Of a stretch of DNA of 64,000 nt, positions 25,562 to 36,107 are shown one piece after another. The notes beneath the pieces were generated by a model, which was not told the DNA's origin, made no database searches, and worked only from the letters and a program-made list of their open reading frames with translations. Made by a program: the position numbers and the translations under genes. Within the stretch, counting starts at the first letter, position 1, and the number at the start of each line of letters is the position of its first letter. Where the stretch lies: positions 1 through 64,000 of the forward strand of contig NZ_FOPC01000001.1 in the NCBI RefSeq assembly GCF_900113375.1, in the 5' to 3' direction. The stretch comes from Algoriphagus hitonicola (GTDB lineage: Bacteria; Bacteroidota; Bacteroidia; Cytophagales; Cyclobacteriaceae).

Positions 25562-28500
25562 ATGTTTATGAAAAATCTTTACAAAAATCTAAGTGCTGCA
25601 TTCCTGCTCTTAGTGATAACCAGTTCGGCTGTCATGGCGCAACGCGTAGTGACCGGTACCGTTCTGGATGAGTTTGATACGGGCTTACCTGGAGTCTCTG
25701 TCCTCGTGAAAGGGACGACCAACGGTACAGCTACGGATATTGACGGGAAATTTTCCCTCAATGTACCCAACGACGAGGCTGTCTTAGTTTTCTCCTTTAT
25801 CGGTTACACAAGAATCGAACAATTGGTAGGAAACCGCAGTGTCATCGATGTTAAATTAACCCCAGACGAGCAGACCTTGACGGAGCTTGTCGTGACGGGT
25901 TATACGATTGATAGCCGTAGGGAAACTACCGGTGCTATCGCGACAGTAGATCCCAAGGATCTGACGGTAATTCCAACTGGTAACGTAGAGCAGACTCTTC
26001 AGGGTCGAGTTTCTGGTGTTACGGTAATTACCAATGGTCAGCCGGGTACTACTTCCATCATCCGAGTTCGTGGTTTCGGTTCCTTTGGAGGAAATGAGCC
26101 ACTTTACGTCGTTGATGGAGTTCCTGTAACCAGCACAGACTTCTTAAATCCAGATGATATTGAGTCTACTACGGTATTGAAAGATGCCGCCGCCGCTTCT
26201 CTTTATGGTGCGCGGGCTTCCAATGGTGTGATTATTTACACCACGAAAAAAGGAACTAGAAGCAATGAAAAAATCCGTGTGGATTACAATGGTATGTTTG
26301 GTTCCACTGATCCTGGTGAAGGCTTGGATATGATGAACCCTGCTGACTTTGCAGAATACACTTGGCTAGCCGAGCGTAATCAAGCAATGATTGATGGTGA
26401 TGATCCAGAGTATAGTCATCCACATTTTGGAAGTGGTAATTCTCCAGTTTTACCATATTATTTAAGTGTAATTGGTCAAAATTCTAATGGAACCCTTCAA
26501 AATCGCCCTGGACAGCCTGGACCACTTTCTGCATCCGAGCTTGAGCAACAAGCTGCTTGGTACAATGTAGACCCTAATGCAGGTCCAGTCCTACAGTTGA
26601 TCAGAGCTGCCACAGGAGAAGGAACTGACTGGTATAATGCGATTACCCGTACTGCTCCGCTTCACAGACATTCAATTGGTTTAAATGGCGGTTCAGAGAC
26701 TAGTAGATTCTATATTGGCTTAGGTTATCAGGATCAATCTGGTATTTTGTTGAACAATGATTTTAAGCGGATTTCATTAAGAGCAAACTCTGAGTTTGAT
26801 GTAACGAACCGTATCCGAATCGGTGAAAACTTCCAAGCTACCTATCGTCAAGTTCTAGGACAATCCGGTGGAAATGGTGGTAGAGGTATTGCACTGGATG
26901 AAAACGATATCTTGAGTGCCTTTCGTATGCCATCAATCATCCCGGTAAGAGATGAATTTGGCGGCTATGCCGGTACTGCAGTGGGTGCATTTAACAACCC
27001 TAGAAACCCGGTAGCAAGCCGTGAAGGTCAAGCGGATAACAGAAACTTCAATGCGAATATCTTTGGTAACGTGTATGCCGAGATTGATTTGATCGAAGAT
27101 TTGACTTTCCGAACTTCTATAGGTGGTCGTTATAATAATTACTACTTCTGGAATTATGGGCGAAGACAGTATGAAAACTCCGAAAACAACTCCGCCTTTG
27201 GCTATGGAGAGGGAGCAGGTTATGATTTTGGTTGGACATTTACGAATACTCTTTCTTGGAAGAAAACTTTTGACAAGCATGCATTTGATGTAATCGTAGG
27301 TCAGGAAGCCTTGAATACTGGATCAGGTAGAAATATTTCTGCTACTGGACAAAATCCATTCTCTCAAGATCCAGACTTTATCACGATCACAAATTTGCCT
27401 GTAAGCTCAAGAATCGTAAACTCCAGTTTATTCAGAGGGGTTAACTTCTCTTCCTACTTTGGGCGATTGAATTATACCTTTAACGACAAGTATCTTTTCA
27501 GTGCTGTTGTTAGACGTGACGGTTCTTCAGTTTTCGGTATTAATTCACGATTTGGTACCTTCCCAGCATTTTCAGCAGCATGGAGATTGTCTTCTGAGCC
27601 ATTCATGCAGTCTGCATCTTGGATTGATGATTTGAAAATTCGTGGGGGCTGGGGACAAATGGGTAACTCAAACCCAGTTCCAGCAACTAACCAGTTCTCT
27701 ACATTTGGTGGAGATATCGGGGCTTCCTCTTATGATATTGCTGGATCTAACTCATCCGCAGTTATCGGGTTCAGAAGAACTCGTATCGGTAACCCAAATA
27801 CGCAGTGGGAAACAGCAGTTACTCAGAATATTGGTTTTGATGGTACATTCTACAATGGTCGCTTGGATGTGATCTTTGATTGGTGGAAAAAAGATACTAA
27901 AGACTTGTTGTTCCAATTGCCAATTCCTCAAACCGCGGGTAGCAACGCAACTCCTCCGTTTATCAATATTGGGGAAATGTCAAATAGTGGATTGGACCTT
28001 TTGGTTTCTACTAGAGGTAATCTTTCTTCTCTTTTTACGTATGAGTTGACAGTAACTGGCTCTACCTTGAAAAATGAGATTGTATCTCTTGCCCCAGGTT
28101 TGGACTTTATTACTTCTATTAATCCTAGCTTTAGGGGTATTCAGCCGATCAGAAACCAAGTAGGACAGTCTCTTTCCGCTTTCTTCGGATATAAGCAGAT
28201 TGGCTTGTTCCAAAGTGCAGAAGATGTAGCTAGCCATGCTGATCAGCAAGGTGCAGCTCCAGGTCGATTGAAGTTTGAAGATATCAATGGTGATGGAGTA
28301 ATTACGCCAGATGATCGTACCTTCTTGGGTTCTCCGGTTCCTGATTTTACAGGTGGTCTTAACTTCTCAGTAGGTTATAAAGGATTTGATGTAGCAGCCT
28401 ATTTCTACACTTCTATTGGAAACGAAGTATGGAACCAATCTCGTTGGTTTACTGATTTCTTCCAGACCTTTGAAGGTGCGGCAATTTCTGAGCGATTGAA

Positions 28501-28843
28501 GAATTCTTGGACTCCTGAAAATCCAAACGCAACTGTACCTATCGTAGAAAGAACCACCAACTTCTCAACTTCAGAGCAAGCTAACTCTTACTACATCGAA
28601 GATGGTTCTTACTTGAGATTGCAAAACGTGACTATCGGATACACTCTTCCTGAGGCACTTTTGGATAAATACAATCTACAAAGAGCTAGAATCTTTGCAG
28701 GGGCTAACAACCTATTTACGTTGACAGGTTACTCAGGATTGGATCCTGCGGTAGGTGGATCGGCAGATACTACTTTCGGTATCGATATCGGAAACTATCC
28801 AGTGACAAGAGGTTATACCTTTGGTGTGAACTTAAGTTTCTAA
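25562..28843 (+). CDS. SusC/RagA-type TonB-linked outer-membrane protein
   Basis: A 1,093-aa TonB-dependent transporter that takes up oligomeric substrates with its SusD lid. The start is ATG 25562 (or 25568); the frame is open upstream to 25532 but that would give a poor signal peptide. The order is signal peptide (ending SSAVMAQ), CarboxypepD-reg domain (VVTGTVLDEFDTGLPGVSVLVKGTTNGTATD), a TonB-box-like LTELVVTGY, and plug with the SusC signature GNEPLYVVDGVP and KDAAAASLYGARASNGVIIYTTKKG. The barrel ends NLSF. It forms an operon with susD 54 nt downstream. The substrate is not readable from the sequence. Confidence 0.96.
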   Translation: MFMKNLYKNLSAAFLLLVITSSAVMAQRVVTGTVLDEFDTGLPGVSVLVKGTTNGTATDIDGKFSLNVPNDEAVLVFSFIGYTRIEQLVGNRSVIDVKLTPDEQTLTELVVTGYTIDSRRETTGAIATVDPKDLTVIPTGNVEQTLQGRVSGVTVITNGQPGTTSIIRVRGFGSFGGNEPLYVVDGVPVTSTDFLNPDDIESTTVLKDAAAASLYGARASNGVIIYTTKKGTRSNEKIRVDYNGMFGSTDPGEGLDMMNPADFAEYTWLAERNQAMIDGDDPEYSHPHFGSGNSPVLPYYLSVIGQNSNGTLQNRPGQPGPLSASELEQQAAWYNVDPNAGPVLQLIRAATGEGTDWYNAITRTAPLHRHSIGLNGGSETSRFYIGLGYQDQSGILLNNDFKRISLRANSEFDVTNRIRIGENFQATYRQVLGQSGGNGGRGIALDENDILSAFRMPSIIPVRDEFGGYAGTAVGAFNNPRNPVASREGQADNRNFNANIFGNVYAEIDLIEDLTFRTSIGGRYNNYYFWNYGRRQYENSENNSAFGYGEGAGYDFGWTFTNTLSWKKTFDKHAFDVIVGQEALNTGSGRNISATGQNPFSQDPDFITITNLPVSSRIVNSSLFRGVNFSSYFGRLNYTFNDKYLFSAVVRRDGSSVFGINSRFGTFPAFSAAWRLSSEPFMQSASWIDDLKIRGGWGQMGNSNPVPATNQFSTFGGDIGASSYDIAGSNSSAVIGFRRTRIGNPNTQWETAVTQNIGFDGTFYNGRLDVIFDWWKKDTKDLLFQLPIPQTAGSNATPPFINIGEMSNSGLDLLVSTRGNLSSLFTYELTVTGSTLKNEIVSLAPGLDFITSINPSFRGIQPIRNQVGQSLSAFFGYKQIGLFQSAEDVASHADQQGAAPGRLKFEDINGDGVITPDDRTFLGSPVPDFTGGLNFSVGYKGFDVAAYFYTSIGNEVWNQSRWFTDFFQTFEGAAISERLKNSWTPENPNATVPIVERTTNFSTSEQANSYYIEDGSYLRLQNVTIGYTLPEALLDKYNLQRARIFAGANNLFTLTGYSGLDPAVGGSADTTFGIDIGNYPVTRGYTFGVNLSF

Positions 28844-28897
28844 TAGTTAACAATTTATCTTGAATCTAGTTATAGAAACTATAATTGATTATAAAAA

Positions 28898-30625
28898 ATG
28901 AACAATTTTAAATTAAAAATCGGAGCCCTATTATCATCCGCAGCGATGATGGTAGCAGTGAGTTGTAGCGATGATTTTCTAGACGTACCACCTACGGGGG
29001 TGTTGGCAGAGAATCAGTTGTCTACGGTAGCAGGGTTGGAGGCATCTTTGATTGCAGCGTATTCCCAAGTTAACGGTAGGTTTAACCGTTTGGCCTCAGC
29101 ATCCAATTGGGTATGGGGTAGTATTAGAGGTGGTGAAGCAAACAAGGGTACTGACCCGGGTGACTTTGCCACAATCAACCCCATCCAGCGATTTGAAACC
29201 AATTCCGCCTCAGGTGATATTGGTGCCAAGTGGAATGGAGCCTATGAAGGGATAGCGCGAGCAAACTCTGTCTTGAGATTGGCGCTCAATCCAGCTGATG
29301 ATGTGACTGAAGCGGATATTACCCGAATCAGTGCTCAAGCTCGTTTCCTTAGAGGTCATTATTACTTCGAATTGAAAAGAGACTACAACAATACTCCCTA
29401 TGTGGATGAAAATGTGGATTATGGATCAGGTCTCGAAGAAGTAAGTAATAACCAGGATCTTTGGCCTTTTATCGAGGCAGATTTTCAATATGCAGTGGAC
29501 AACTTGCCTCCAACTCAGCCTCAAGTAGGTCGAGTGAATCAGTGGGCGGCAAAGGCATATTTAGCGAAAGTTTATCTCTATCAAGGAAAATATGCAGAAG
29601 CAAAGACATTGTTTGATGATGTGATTGCTAACGGGGTGACTTCCAACGGGGTTAAGTTTGATTTGGTTGATCAATATCAGAATCTTTGGAGAGGTGCATT
29701 TGACAACAATCAGGAAACCGTTTGGGCTTATCAGTCAGCCGCGGGAACTGGATCCGTGGCTAATGCCAACCCAGAATTTGATTTGAATTTCCCTTACAAC
29801 TCAGCTGCTCCTGGTGTTTGCTGTGGATTTTATCAGCCTAGCTTTAGCTTTGTCAACTCCTTCCGTACCGATGCCAATGGTCTTCCATTGCTTGATCGTC
29901 AATACAACGAAGGAGCTAATCAAGTGAAAAATGATATGAATCTTGGAAGTGGCGATGACTTTACCCCAGATACTGGAAATTTAGATCCTCGTTTGGATCA
30001 TACGGTAGGTCGTAGAGGAATACCTTACTTGGATTGGCAAGATCACCCAGGAGCATCTTGGATTCGAAACCAGCCAAATGGTGGGCCTTACTCTCCTAAA
30101 AAGTATGTTTACTCTAGAGATGAAGTAGGTTCTTTCCAGGACAACTCTTCATGGACACCAGGCTACACCGGATTGAATGTGTACATCATCCGATTCTCTG
30201 ATGTCTTGTTGATGTCTGCAGAAGCCGATATCGAAACTGGAAACTTGGAATCTGCTCGTCAAAAAGTGAATAGAGTTCGTGAAAGAGCACAGAACTCAAA
30301 TCTTGAGCGAGAAGATGGTACTCTTGCTGCTAGCTATGTAGTTGGCCTGTATGAGACTCCCTGGACTGATGCTACGGTAGCCCGTAAGGCAGTAAGACTA
30401 GAGAGAATGCTCGAATTGGGCATGGAAGGACATCGATTCTACGATTTGGTACGATGGGGTATCGTCAATGAGGAAATGAATGCGTATCTACAGTATGAAG
30501 CGCAGTTCTTATCCTCAACATTTGGAGGAGCTTCCTTCACCGACCCTTATATCTATAATCCGATTCCTTTGGATCAGATTGACTTGGTTGGATCTGATAT
30601 TCTAATTCAGAATCCTGGATTCTAA
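28898..30625 (+). CDS. SusD/RagB family nutrient-binding lipoprotein
   Basis: A 575-aa surface lipoprotein, the lid partner of the SusC protein before it. The lipobox is VAVSC with Cys23, followed by SDDFLDVPPTGVL, the common SusD start. TPR-like helices include AKAYLAKVYLYQGKYAEAKTLFDDVI, and the C-terminal block has VRLERMLELGMEGHRFYDLVRWG and YNPIPLDQIDL, all typical of SusD. An Ala/Gly-rich insert in the middle (PYNSAAPGVCCGFY) may form part of the ligand surface. A strong terminator follows. Confidence 0.96.
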   Translation: MNNFKLKIGALLSSAAMMVAVSCSDDFLDVPPTGVLAENQLSTVAGLEASLIAAYSQVNGRFNRLASASNWVWGSIRGGEANKGTDPGDFATINPIQRFETNSASGDIGAKWNGAYEGIARANSVLRLALNPADDVTEADITRISAQARFLRGHYYFELKRDYNNTPYVDENVDYGSGLEEVSNNQDLWPFIEADFQYAVDNLPPTQPQVGRVNQWAAKAYLAKVYLYQGKYAEAKTLFDDVIANGVTSNGVKFDLVDQYQNLWRGAFDNNQETVWAYQSAAGTGSVANANPEFDLNFPYNSAAPGVCCGFYQPSFSFVNSFRTDANGLPLLDRQYNEGANQVKNDMNLGSGDDFTPDTGNLDPRLDHTVGRRGIPYLDWQDHPGASWIRNQPNGGPYSPKKYVYSRDEVGSFQDNSSWTPGYTGLNVYIIRFSDVLLMSAEADIETGNLESARQKVNRVRERAQNSNLEREDGTLAASYVVGLYETPWTDATVARKAVRLERMLELGMEGHRFYDLVRWGIVNEEMNAYLQYEAQFLSSTFGGASFTDPYIYNPIPLDQIDLVGSDILIQNPGF

Positions 30626-30647
30626 TCCTAGAATAAAAATTAATTTT

Positions 30648-30677
30648 AAAAGAAGGCTTTCGGGCCTTCTTTTTTTG
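30648..30677 (+). terminator. terminator of the susCD operon
   Basis: AGAAGGC pairs with GCCTTCT around TTTCGG and is followed by T7. Confidence 0.88.
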
Positions 30678-30764
30678 GTTTAAAGGGATTGATTTTCGAT
30701 TATTCTTTTCCCCCTTGCAGTATAAATGCTAATTTCAACCCTAATAATTAGCCCAAACTTACCT

Positions 30765-33700
30765 ATGAAATTGAAATTTCCACTGTCTCTCGGAATTCTT
30801 GTTTTGGGACTTTGGTCCTGTCAAAAAGAAGAAAAATTATTTGAGTTAAAGGATCCAAAAAAAACCGGCATTGAGTTTAACAACTTAATTACGGAAACAG
30901 ATTCTTTTAATATTCTCACCGATGAATATATTTTTAATGGCGGAGGTGTCGCCGTGGCAGACTTTGACCAAAATGGGCTTCCTGACCTTTTTTTTACCGG
31001 AAATCAGGTGGCAAACAGGCTTTACCTTAATCGTGGGGATTTTAGCTTTGAAGATATTTCTGAATCTGCGGGAATCGAGGCTTTGGATTATTGGTGTACA
31101 GGAGTTGCTGTGGTGGACATTAATGGCGATGGTTGGATGGATATCTATGTGGCTACGGCTATGAAAACCGGTCCCGGTGAGCGAAATAATCTCCTTTTTG
31201 TGAATCAGGGATTGAACGAAGATGGTGAAGTGATATTCGAGGAAATGGCCGAATCCTATGGAATTGCTGATCCGGGGAATAGTATGGGGGCGGCTTTTGT
31301 CGATTACGATTTGGATGGAGATCTGGACCTATATGTGCTCAATAATGAGCAAAGTAAAATTGTCCCTTCGAACTATCGGGAGAAAATCACCGATGGGTCA
31401 GCTATTAATAATGATGCCTTTTATCGTAACAATGGCGACGGAACTTTTACCAATGTGACCAAAGAAGTCGGTATTACCATCGAAGGATTTGGATTGGGAC
31501 TCTTGATTACTGACGTGAATAATGACGGCTGGCCGGATATTCATGTTTCCAATGATTACGTCACCAATGACATCCTTTACATCAATAATCAGGATGGGAC
31601 CTTTTCCAATCAAAGTTCCAGTTGGCTGAAACACCAAAGCCAATTCTCAATGGGTGCGGATTTTTCTGATTTCAATAATGACCTCAAGCCTGATCTGATT
31701 ACCCTCGATATGCTTGGTGAAGATAATTATCGAAAGAAAACCACCATTGGAAAAAACTCCTACCAAGTCTATATCAGCAATGAACAATGGGGCTATGAAT
31801 ATCAGCATGTCCGAAATATGCTGCATGTCAATAACGGGCCCGATGTGCCTTTTAGTGAAATAGGCTTGTATGCCGGGATCTATCAGACCGATTGGTCTTG
31901 GTCTCCGCTTTTTACGGATGTGGACAATGACGGCTGGAGGGATTTGCTGATAACCAATGGATTTCCCAGGGATATTACCGATAAGGATTTTGCGAACTAT
32001 CGGGCCGACGTCGGAAGTGTGGCAACTGTCCGACAGCTGTTGGATTCTATTCCCATCGTTAAGATTCCCAACTATGCTTTCAAAAACAAGGGAGATTTGA
32101 CCTTTGAAGATGAAGGTGCCGCTTGGGGATTAAACCAACCTTCATTTTCAAATGGAGCCGCATTTGTCGATTTGGATGGGGATGGGGATTTGGATTATGT
32201 GGTGAATAATATCAATGATCCGGCCTCTATTTTCGAAAATACGCTAAACCAAAAACCGGAGTCACCGAATTTCCTGAGGGTCAAACTCAATGGGCCAAAG
32301 CAAAATCCACAAGGGTTGGGAGCTAAGGTAATTTTGAGTTTAGCTGATGGCACCAGGCAATTTCAAGAGCAACAAGTCGTCAGAGGCTATATGTCTTCGG
32401 TAGATGAAATAGTGCATTTTGGTTTGGGAACTTCTGAAATAACTTCTCTGGAAGTGCATTGGCCGGATGGAAAAAATTCGATTGTGGAGCAGCCCGAACC
32501 AAATCAGGTACTAGAAATAGATTATCAAAATTCCGAACCTGGTAAATTTAAGTTGGCCATTCTCGAGGAGGAACAAGGAAGTAAGCTTTTTGAAGAACTT
32601 GCACCGCAAATTGGATTGGATTATACGCATGAGGAATCGGATAAAGTAGATTATAATGTGCAGCGGACCTTGCCTCATAAACTCACGCAGTATGGACCTG
32701 CTTTGGCCGTTGGCGATATTGATGGAAATGGTACCGATGACCTCATCATTGGTTCTTCCTCGGGGAATTCACCGGTGATTTTTAAACAAAGATTGAATGG
32801 CACTTTCGATCAGGCTGACTTATTCTCAAAAGATCAAGACCTAGAATTTGAAGAGCAGGGAATTTTGCTTTTTGATTTGGACAATGATGGAGATCTGGAC
32901 TTGTATTTGGTCGGGGGAAGCAATGAATTTGTTGCTGGATCTCCATACTATCGAGATCGACTTTTTGTCAATGACGGGAATGGGAATTTCACCCAAGATC
33001 AGGACTTTGATGAGGTGACAGGTAGCGGAAGTGTTGTGCGGGCGGCAGATTTTGACCGAGATGGATATTTGGACCTTTTTGTAGGTGGGAGGACACCAGT
33101 AGCTCAATATCCGCTTCCTGAGAAAAGCTTTTTGCTAAAAAATCAATCAGGAACTCTTCAAGATGTAACAGATGAAGTAGCTGGAGGTTTAAAATCCATC
33201 GGAATGCTGACTGATGCCCTTTGGTCAGATATAGATGGGGACGGTTGGATTGATTTAATCGTAGTCGGAGAGCTGATGGAGATTTCCATTTTTAAAAATC
33301 AGGAAGGAAAACTCGTGAAATCATCCCAAACTGGCTTGGAAAACTACCTGGGTTGGTGGAATAGCATTGCTTCGGGTGATTTTGATCAGGATGGGGATAT
33401 GGACTTCATCGTAGGAAATATGGGAGCAAATAATCACTATCATCCTTCTTCTGATAGACCGGTAAAAGTCTATGCCAAGGATTTTGATCAGAATGGAAGT
33501 ATGGATCCTGTTATTTTCTCTTGGTATAAATCCAGAAACGGAGAATTTGAGTCCTTTCCAGTGCATTTTTGGGATGATCTGTATGGGCAAAGCACCTTGT
33601 TTAGAAGAAAATTCGAACGGTACAAAACTTATGCTCAGGCTACAGAAAATACCTTGTTCACGGATGAGGAAAAACAGGATGCGCTCATTTTGACTGGAAA

Positions 33701-34286
33701 TTATGATCGATCAGTCTGGGTAGAAAACAAAGGGAATGGCCAGTTCGAAATTCATCCCCTTCCAGTGGAAGCTCAGATGGCACCGGTATTTGGAATCCAA
33801 GTGGATGATTTTAATCAAGATGGATTTTTGGATGTGATGCTGGTGGGTAATGATTATGGTAATGAGATTTTTATCGGTCGCTTGGATGCACTAAACGGGT
33901 TAGTATTGTTAGGTGATGGGAAAGGAGATTTTACTCCGCTGTCACCAGCTGAAAGTGGTTTTGTCGTGCCGGCAGATGGGAAAGCCTTGGTGAAGTTAGC
34001 ATCAGCTTCCAAGGGTCCTCTATACATCGCTTCGCAAAACCGTGGAAAGCTCAAAGTTTTTGAAAAATCAACTCAGGAGGGAAGAACCTTGAAACTTTCC
34101 CAGGAAATCATAGCGGTTTTGGTCGAATTGGAAAACGGGAAAACCCAGCGGATAGAGATTCCTTTTGGCTCCGGATTTTTCTCTCAATCCTCTAGGGAGA
34201 TCACTCTGCCAAAAGGAACCCTTTCATTGAAAACGATCAATTACAAGGGAGAAGAGGAGGAATTGGATCTCTCCCAAATGGATTGA
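30765..34286 (+). CDS. VCBS/FG-GAP repeat lipoprotein with ASPIC/UnbV domain
   Basis: A 1,173-aa surface lipoprotein from ATG 30765 (lipobox GLWSC, Cys19); an upstream ATG at 30726 lacks a signal peptide. It carries many FG-GAP/VCBS units with calcium-type loops such as DFDQNGLPDLFF, DINGDGWMDIYV and DLDGDGDLDYVV, forming two predicted propellers. Between them, about residues 500-600, lies an ASPIC/UnbV unit (VKLNGPKQNPQGLGAKV ... VHFGLGTSEITSLEVHWPDG). Such proteins often sit next to SusCD loci in Cytophagales; their role is not established. It has its own start after the susD terminator and runs tail-to-tail into the creatininase gene with no gap. Confidence 0.92.
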   Translation: MKLKFPLSLGILVLGLWSCQKEEKLFELKDPKKTGIEFNNLITETDSFNILTDEYIFNGGGVAVADFDQNGLPDLFFTGNQVANRLYLNRGDFSFEDISESAGIEALDYWCTGVAVVDINGDGWMDIYVATAMKTGPGERNNLLFVNQGLNEDGEVIFEEMAESYGIADPGNSMGAAFVDYDLDGDLDLYVLNNEQSKIVPSNYREKITDGSAINNDAFYRNNGDGTFTNVTKEVGITIEGFGLGLLITDVNNDGWPDIHVSNDYVTNDILYINNQDGTFSNQSSSWLKHQSQFSMGADFSDFNNDLKPDLITLDMLGEDNYRKKTTIGKNSYQVYISNEQWGYEYQHVRNMLHVNNGPDVPFSEIGLYAGIYQTDWSWSPLFTDVDNDGWRDLLITNGFPRDITDKDFANYRADVGSVATVRQLLDSIPIVKIPNYAFKNKGDLTFEDEGAAWGLNQPSFSNGAAFVDLDGDGDLDYVVNNINDPASIFENTLNQKPESPNFLRVKLNGPKQNPQGLGAKVILSLADGTRQFQEQQVVRGYMSSVDEIVHFGLGTSEITSLEVHWPDGKNSIVEQPEPNQVLEIDYQNSEPGKFKLAILEEEQGSKLFEELAPQIGLDYTHEESDKVDYNVQRTLPHKLTQYGPALAVGDIDGNGTDDLIIGSSSGNSPVIFKQRLNGTFDQADLFSKDQDLEFEEQGILLFDLDNDGDLDLYLVGGSNEFVAGSPYYRDRLFVNDGNGNFTQDQDFDEVTGSGSVVRAADFDRDGYLDLFVGGRTPVAQYPLPEKSFLLKNQSGTLQDVTDEVAGGLKSIGMLTDALWSDIDGDGWIDLIVVGELMEISIFKNQEGKLVKSSQTGLENYLGWWNSIASGDFDQDGDMDFIVGNMGANNHYHPSSDRPVKVYAKDFDQNGSMDPVIFSWYKSRNGEFESFPVHFWDDLYGQSTLFRRKFERYKTYAQATENTLFTDEEKQDALILTGNYDRSVWVENKGNGQFEIHPLPVEAQMAPVFGIQVDDFNQDGFLDVMLVGNDYGNEIFIGRLDALNGLVLLGDGKGDFTPLSPAESGFVVPADGKALVKLASASKGPLYIASQNRGKLKVFEKSTQEGRTLKLSQEIIAVLVELENGKTQRIEIPFGSGFFSQSSREITLPKGTLSLKTINYKGEEEELDLSQMD

Positions 34287-35048
34287 TTATCGGTACATCT
34301 GTCCGGATTTGACCTCACAGATTTGCACAATCAATTGGGCTACTTTATCGGTGACATCTTCAAAATATCGCTTTCCCTTTTCGGGGGAGGCTTTTTTTGG
34401 ATTTCCGATTCCGGTATCTTCTGTGACTTCAGACCATTTTCGCTCAGCCCAGGCCCACCGCTCCAGAACACCTGAGATGACACTTTTCTTTTCATCCCCA
34501 TCTCCGGCTTCCTCCAGCGGAAGTACCAGTTCGGGATGGAGATGCATAATCAAGGCGGTTTCCATTTCGTCCGCATGATCTCCTTTTTCCTCAAAATACT
34601 GGGTTTTGTCCAGTGCCTGGAACCAGTTGCAGGTGAAAAGCATCATTTCTGGAAATTTCAATCCCAGTTCCCGAAGGGCAGTTTTAAAATCATTCCCACC
34701 ATGACTATTCAAAATCAAAAGTTTTTTAACTCCCTGTCGATCCAAAACCTCTATGAGATCCCGAAGAATGGCAAACTGTGTACTGGGGTTTAGGTTCATA
34801 TCCAAATAGATATCCGATTGACCAGTGTTTACTCCGAAAGGAATGGAAGGTAAAATCACCGAATTTGCACCTTTTTCCCAGGCTTTTCTTCCAGCCTCTT
34901 CGCCAATCGCATCCGCTTCATAAATATCTGTTCCATAGGGCATATGATAATTGTGCGCTTCGGTGGCGCCCCAGGGCAGGACAGCTAAATCAAAGCGATG
35001 ATCTTTTAAGGTTTTCCAATTAGCTTCTTTTAAAATGTAGGGTCTCAT
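34287..35048 (-). CDS. creatininase family protein
   Basis: A 253-aa amidohydrolase-like protein from ATG 35048 (MRPYILKEANW). The metal-binding signatures are visible: LPWGATEAHNYHMPYGTDIYEAD and LLILNSHGGNDFKTALRE, followed by GDHADEMETALIMHL. The creatininase family includes creatininase, MftE-like and other cyclic amide or amidine hydrolases, so the substrate is open. It is divergent from the glycosylasparaginase gene with 83 bp between the starts, and convergent with the VCBS gene. Confidence 0.9.
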   Translation of the reverse strand: MRPYILKEANWKTLKDHRFDLAVLPWGATEAHNYHMPYGTDIYEADAIGEEAGRKAWEKGANSVILPSIPFGVNTGQSDIYLDMNLNPSTQFAILRDLIEVLDRQGVKKLLILNSHGGNDFKTALRELGLKFPEMMLFTCNWFQALDKTQYFEEKGDHADEMETALIMHLHPELVLPLEEAGDGDEKKSVISGVLERWAWAERKWSEVTEDTGIGNPKKASPEKGKRYFEDVTDKVAQLIVQICEVKSGQMYR

Positions 35049-35131
35049 GGATTTTGGAAGAATTATTTGAAAATAGGGGTAAATCGCAGTCAAATTTGAT
35101 AATTTGAACTCGCGAATCTAAAATAAGGCCA

Positions 35132-36106
35132 ATGTCTCAAAGAAGAAAATTTATCAAGCAATCCCTGATGGGAACTGCACTTTTTATACCGGGTTTGGAG
35201 TCTACTGTCCGTCCTTTTTCAAGAAAAGAAATCAATTCCAAACCTTTGATTCTTTCTACTTGGAATCATGGCTTGCCGGCCAATGATGCAGCGATTCAGC
35301 GTCTGAAATCCGGTGGAAGCATTATCGATGCAGTGGAAGCAGGAGTCAAAGATACAGAGCTGGATATGGATAATCTTTCCGTTGGATTGCAGGGACTTCC
35401 GGATAGAGAAGGAATCACAACCCTAGATGCCTCGATTATGACAGGGGACGGTTCCTGTGGCTCGGTGGCATTTGTCCGACAAATCAAGCATCCCATTTCT
35501 TTGGCCAGGGCGGTAATGGAGAAAACTCCACATGTAATGCTGGCGGGAGAGGGGGCTCGACAGTTTGCCATTTCAGAAGGCTTTCCTTTGGAGAAAGAAG
35601 AGCTCAGTCCCAAAGCTGCCGAGGCTTATCAAGAATGGAAAAAAACCAGTCAATACAAGCCGATCATCAATATCGAAAATCACGATACCATAGGAATGAT
35701 CGGGATGGATGCCAATGGAAACCTTGCGGGAAGCTGCACGACCAGTGGCTTGGCCTATAAAATGCATGGCCGAGTGGGAGACAGCCCGATTATCGGTGCA
35801 GGATTATTTGTGGACAATGAAGTCGGTGCCGCTACTGCCACCGGATTGGGAGAATCCATTATCCGGATTTGTGGCGCATTTTTGATTGTAGAATTGATGC
35901 GTCAGGGTAGAAGTCCACGGGAAGCTTGTGAGGAAGCAGTTCGTCGGCTCATCTCAAAAAATAAGAATATAAAAGATATTCAGGCTGGTTTTCTGGCCAT
36001 GAATAAAGATGGAGAAGTTGGCGCTTTTGCGGTTCATCCGGGCTTTAATTATGCCCAAGCGACCCTTCAGGAAAATGTATTGATCGATTCTAAAAGTCAT
36101 TTTTAA
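35132..36106 (+). CDS. glycosylasparaginase, Tat-exported
   Basis: An N4-(beta-N-acetylglucosaminyl)-L-asparaginase of the Ntn-hydrolase class, which cleaves the GlcNAc-Asn link of N-glycopeptides. The 324 aa include a twin-arginine-type leader (SQRRKFIKQ then a hydrophobic stretch), so folded export is likely. HDTIGMIG holds the nucleophile Thr186 at the self-cleavage site; upstream TWNHGLPANDAA and downstream GDSPIIGAGLFVDNEVGAATATGLGE are family signatures. The enzyme should mature into alpha and beta chains. It lies 1 nt before cutC, forming an operon with cutC and the cytochrome-VCBS gene. Confidence 0.93.
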   Translation: MSQRRKFIKQSLMGTALFIPGLESTVRPFSRKEINSKPLILSTWNHGLPANDAAIQRLKSGGSIIDAVEAGVKDTELDMDNLSVGLQGLPDREGITTLDASIMTGDGSCGSVAFVRQIKHPISLARAVMEKTPHVMLAGEGARQFAISEGFPLEKEELSPKAAEAYQEWKKTSQYKPIINIENHDTIGMIGMDANGNLAGSCTTSGLAYKMHGRVGDSPIIGAGLFVDNEVGAATATGLGESIIRICGAFLIVELMRQGRSPREACEEAVRRLISKNKNIKDIQAGFLAMNKDGEVGAFAVHPGFNYAQATLQENVLIDSKSHF

Positions 36107-36107
36107 A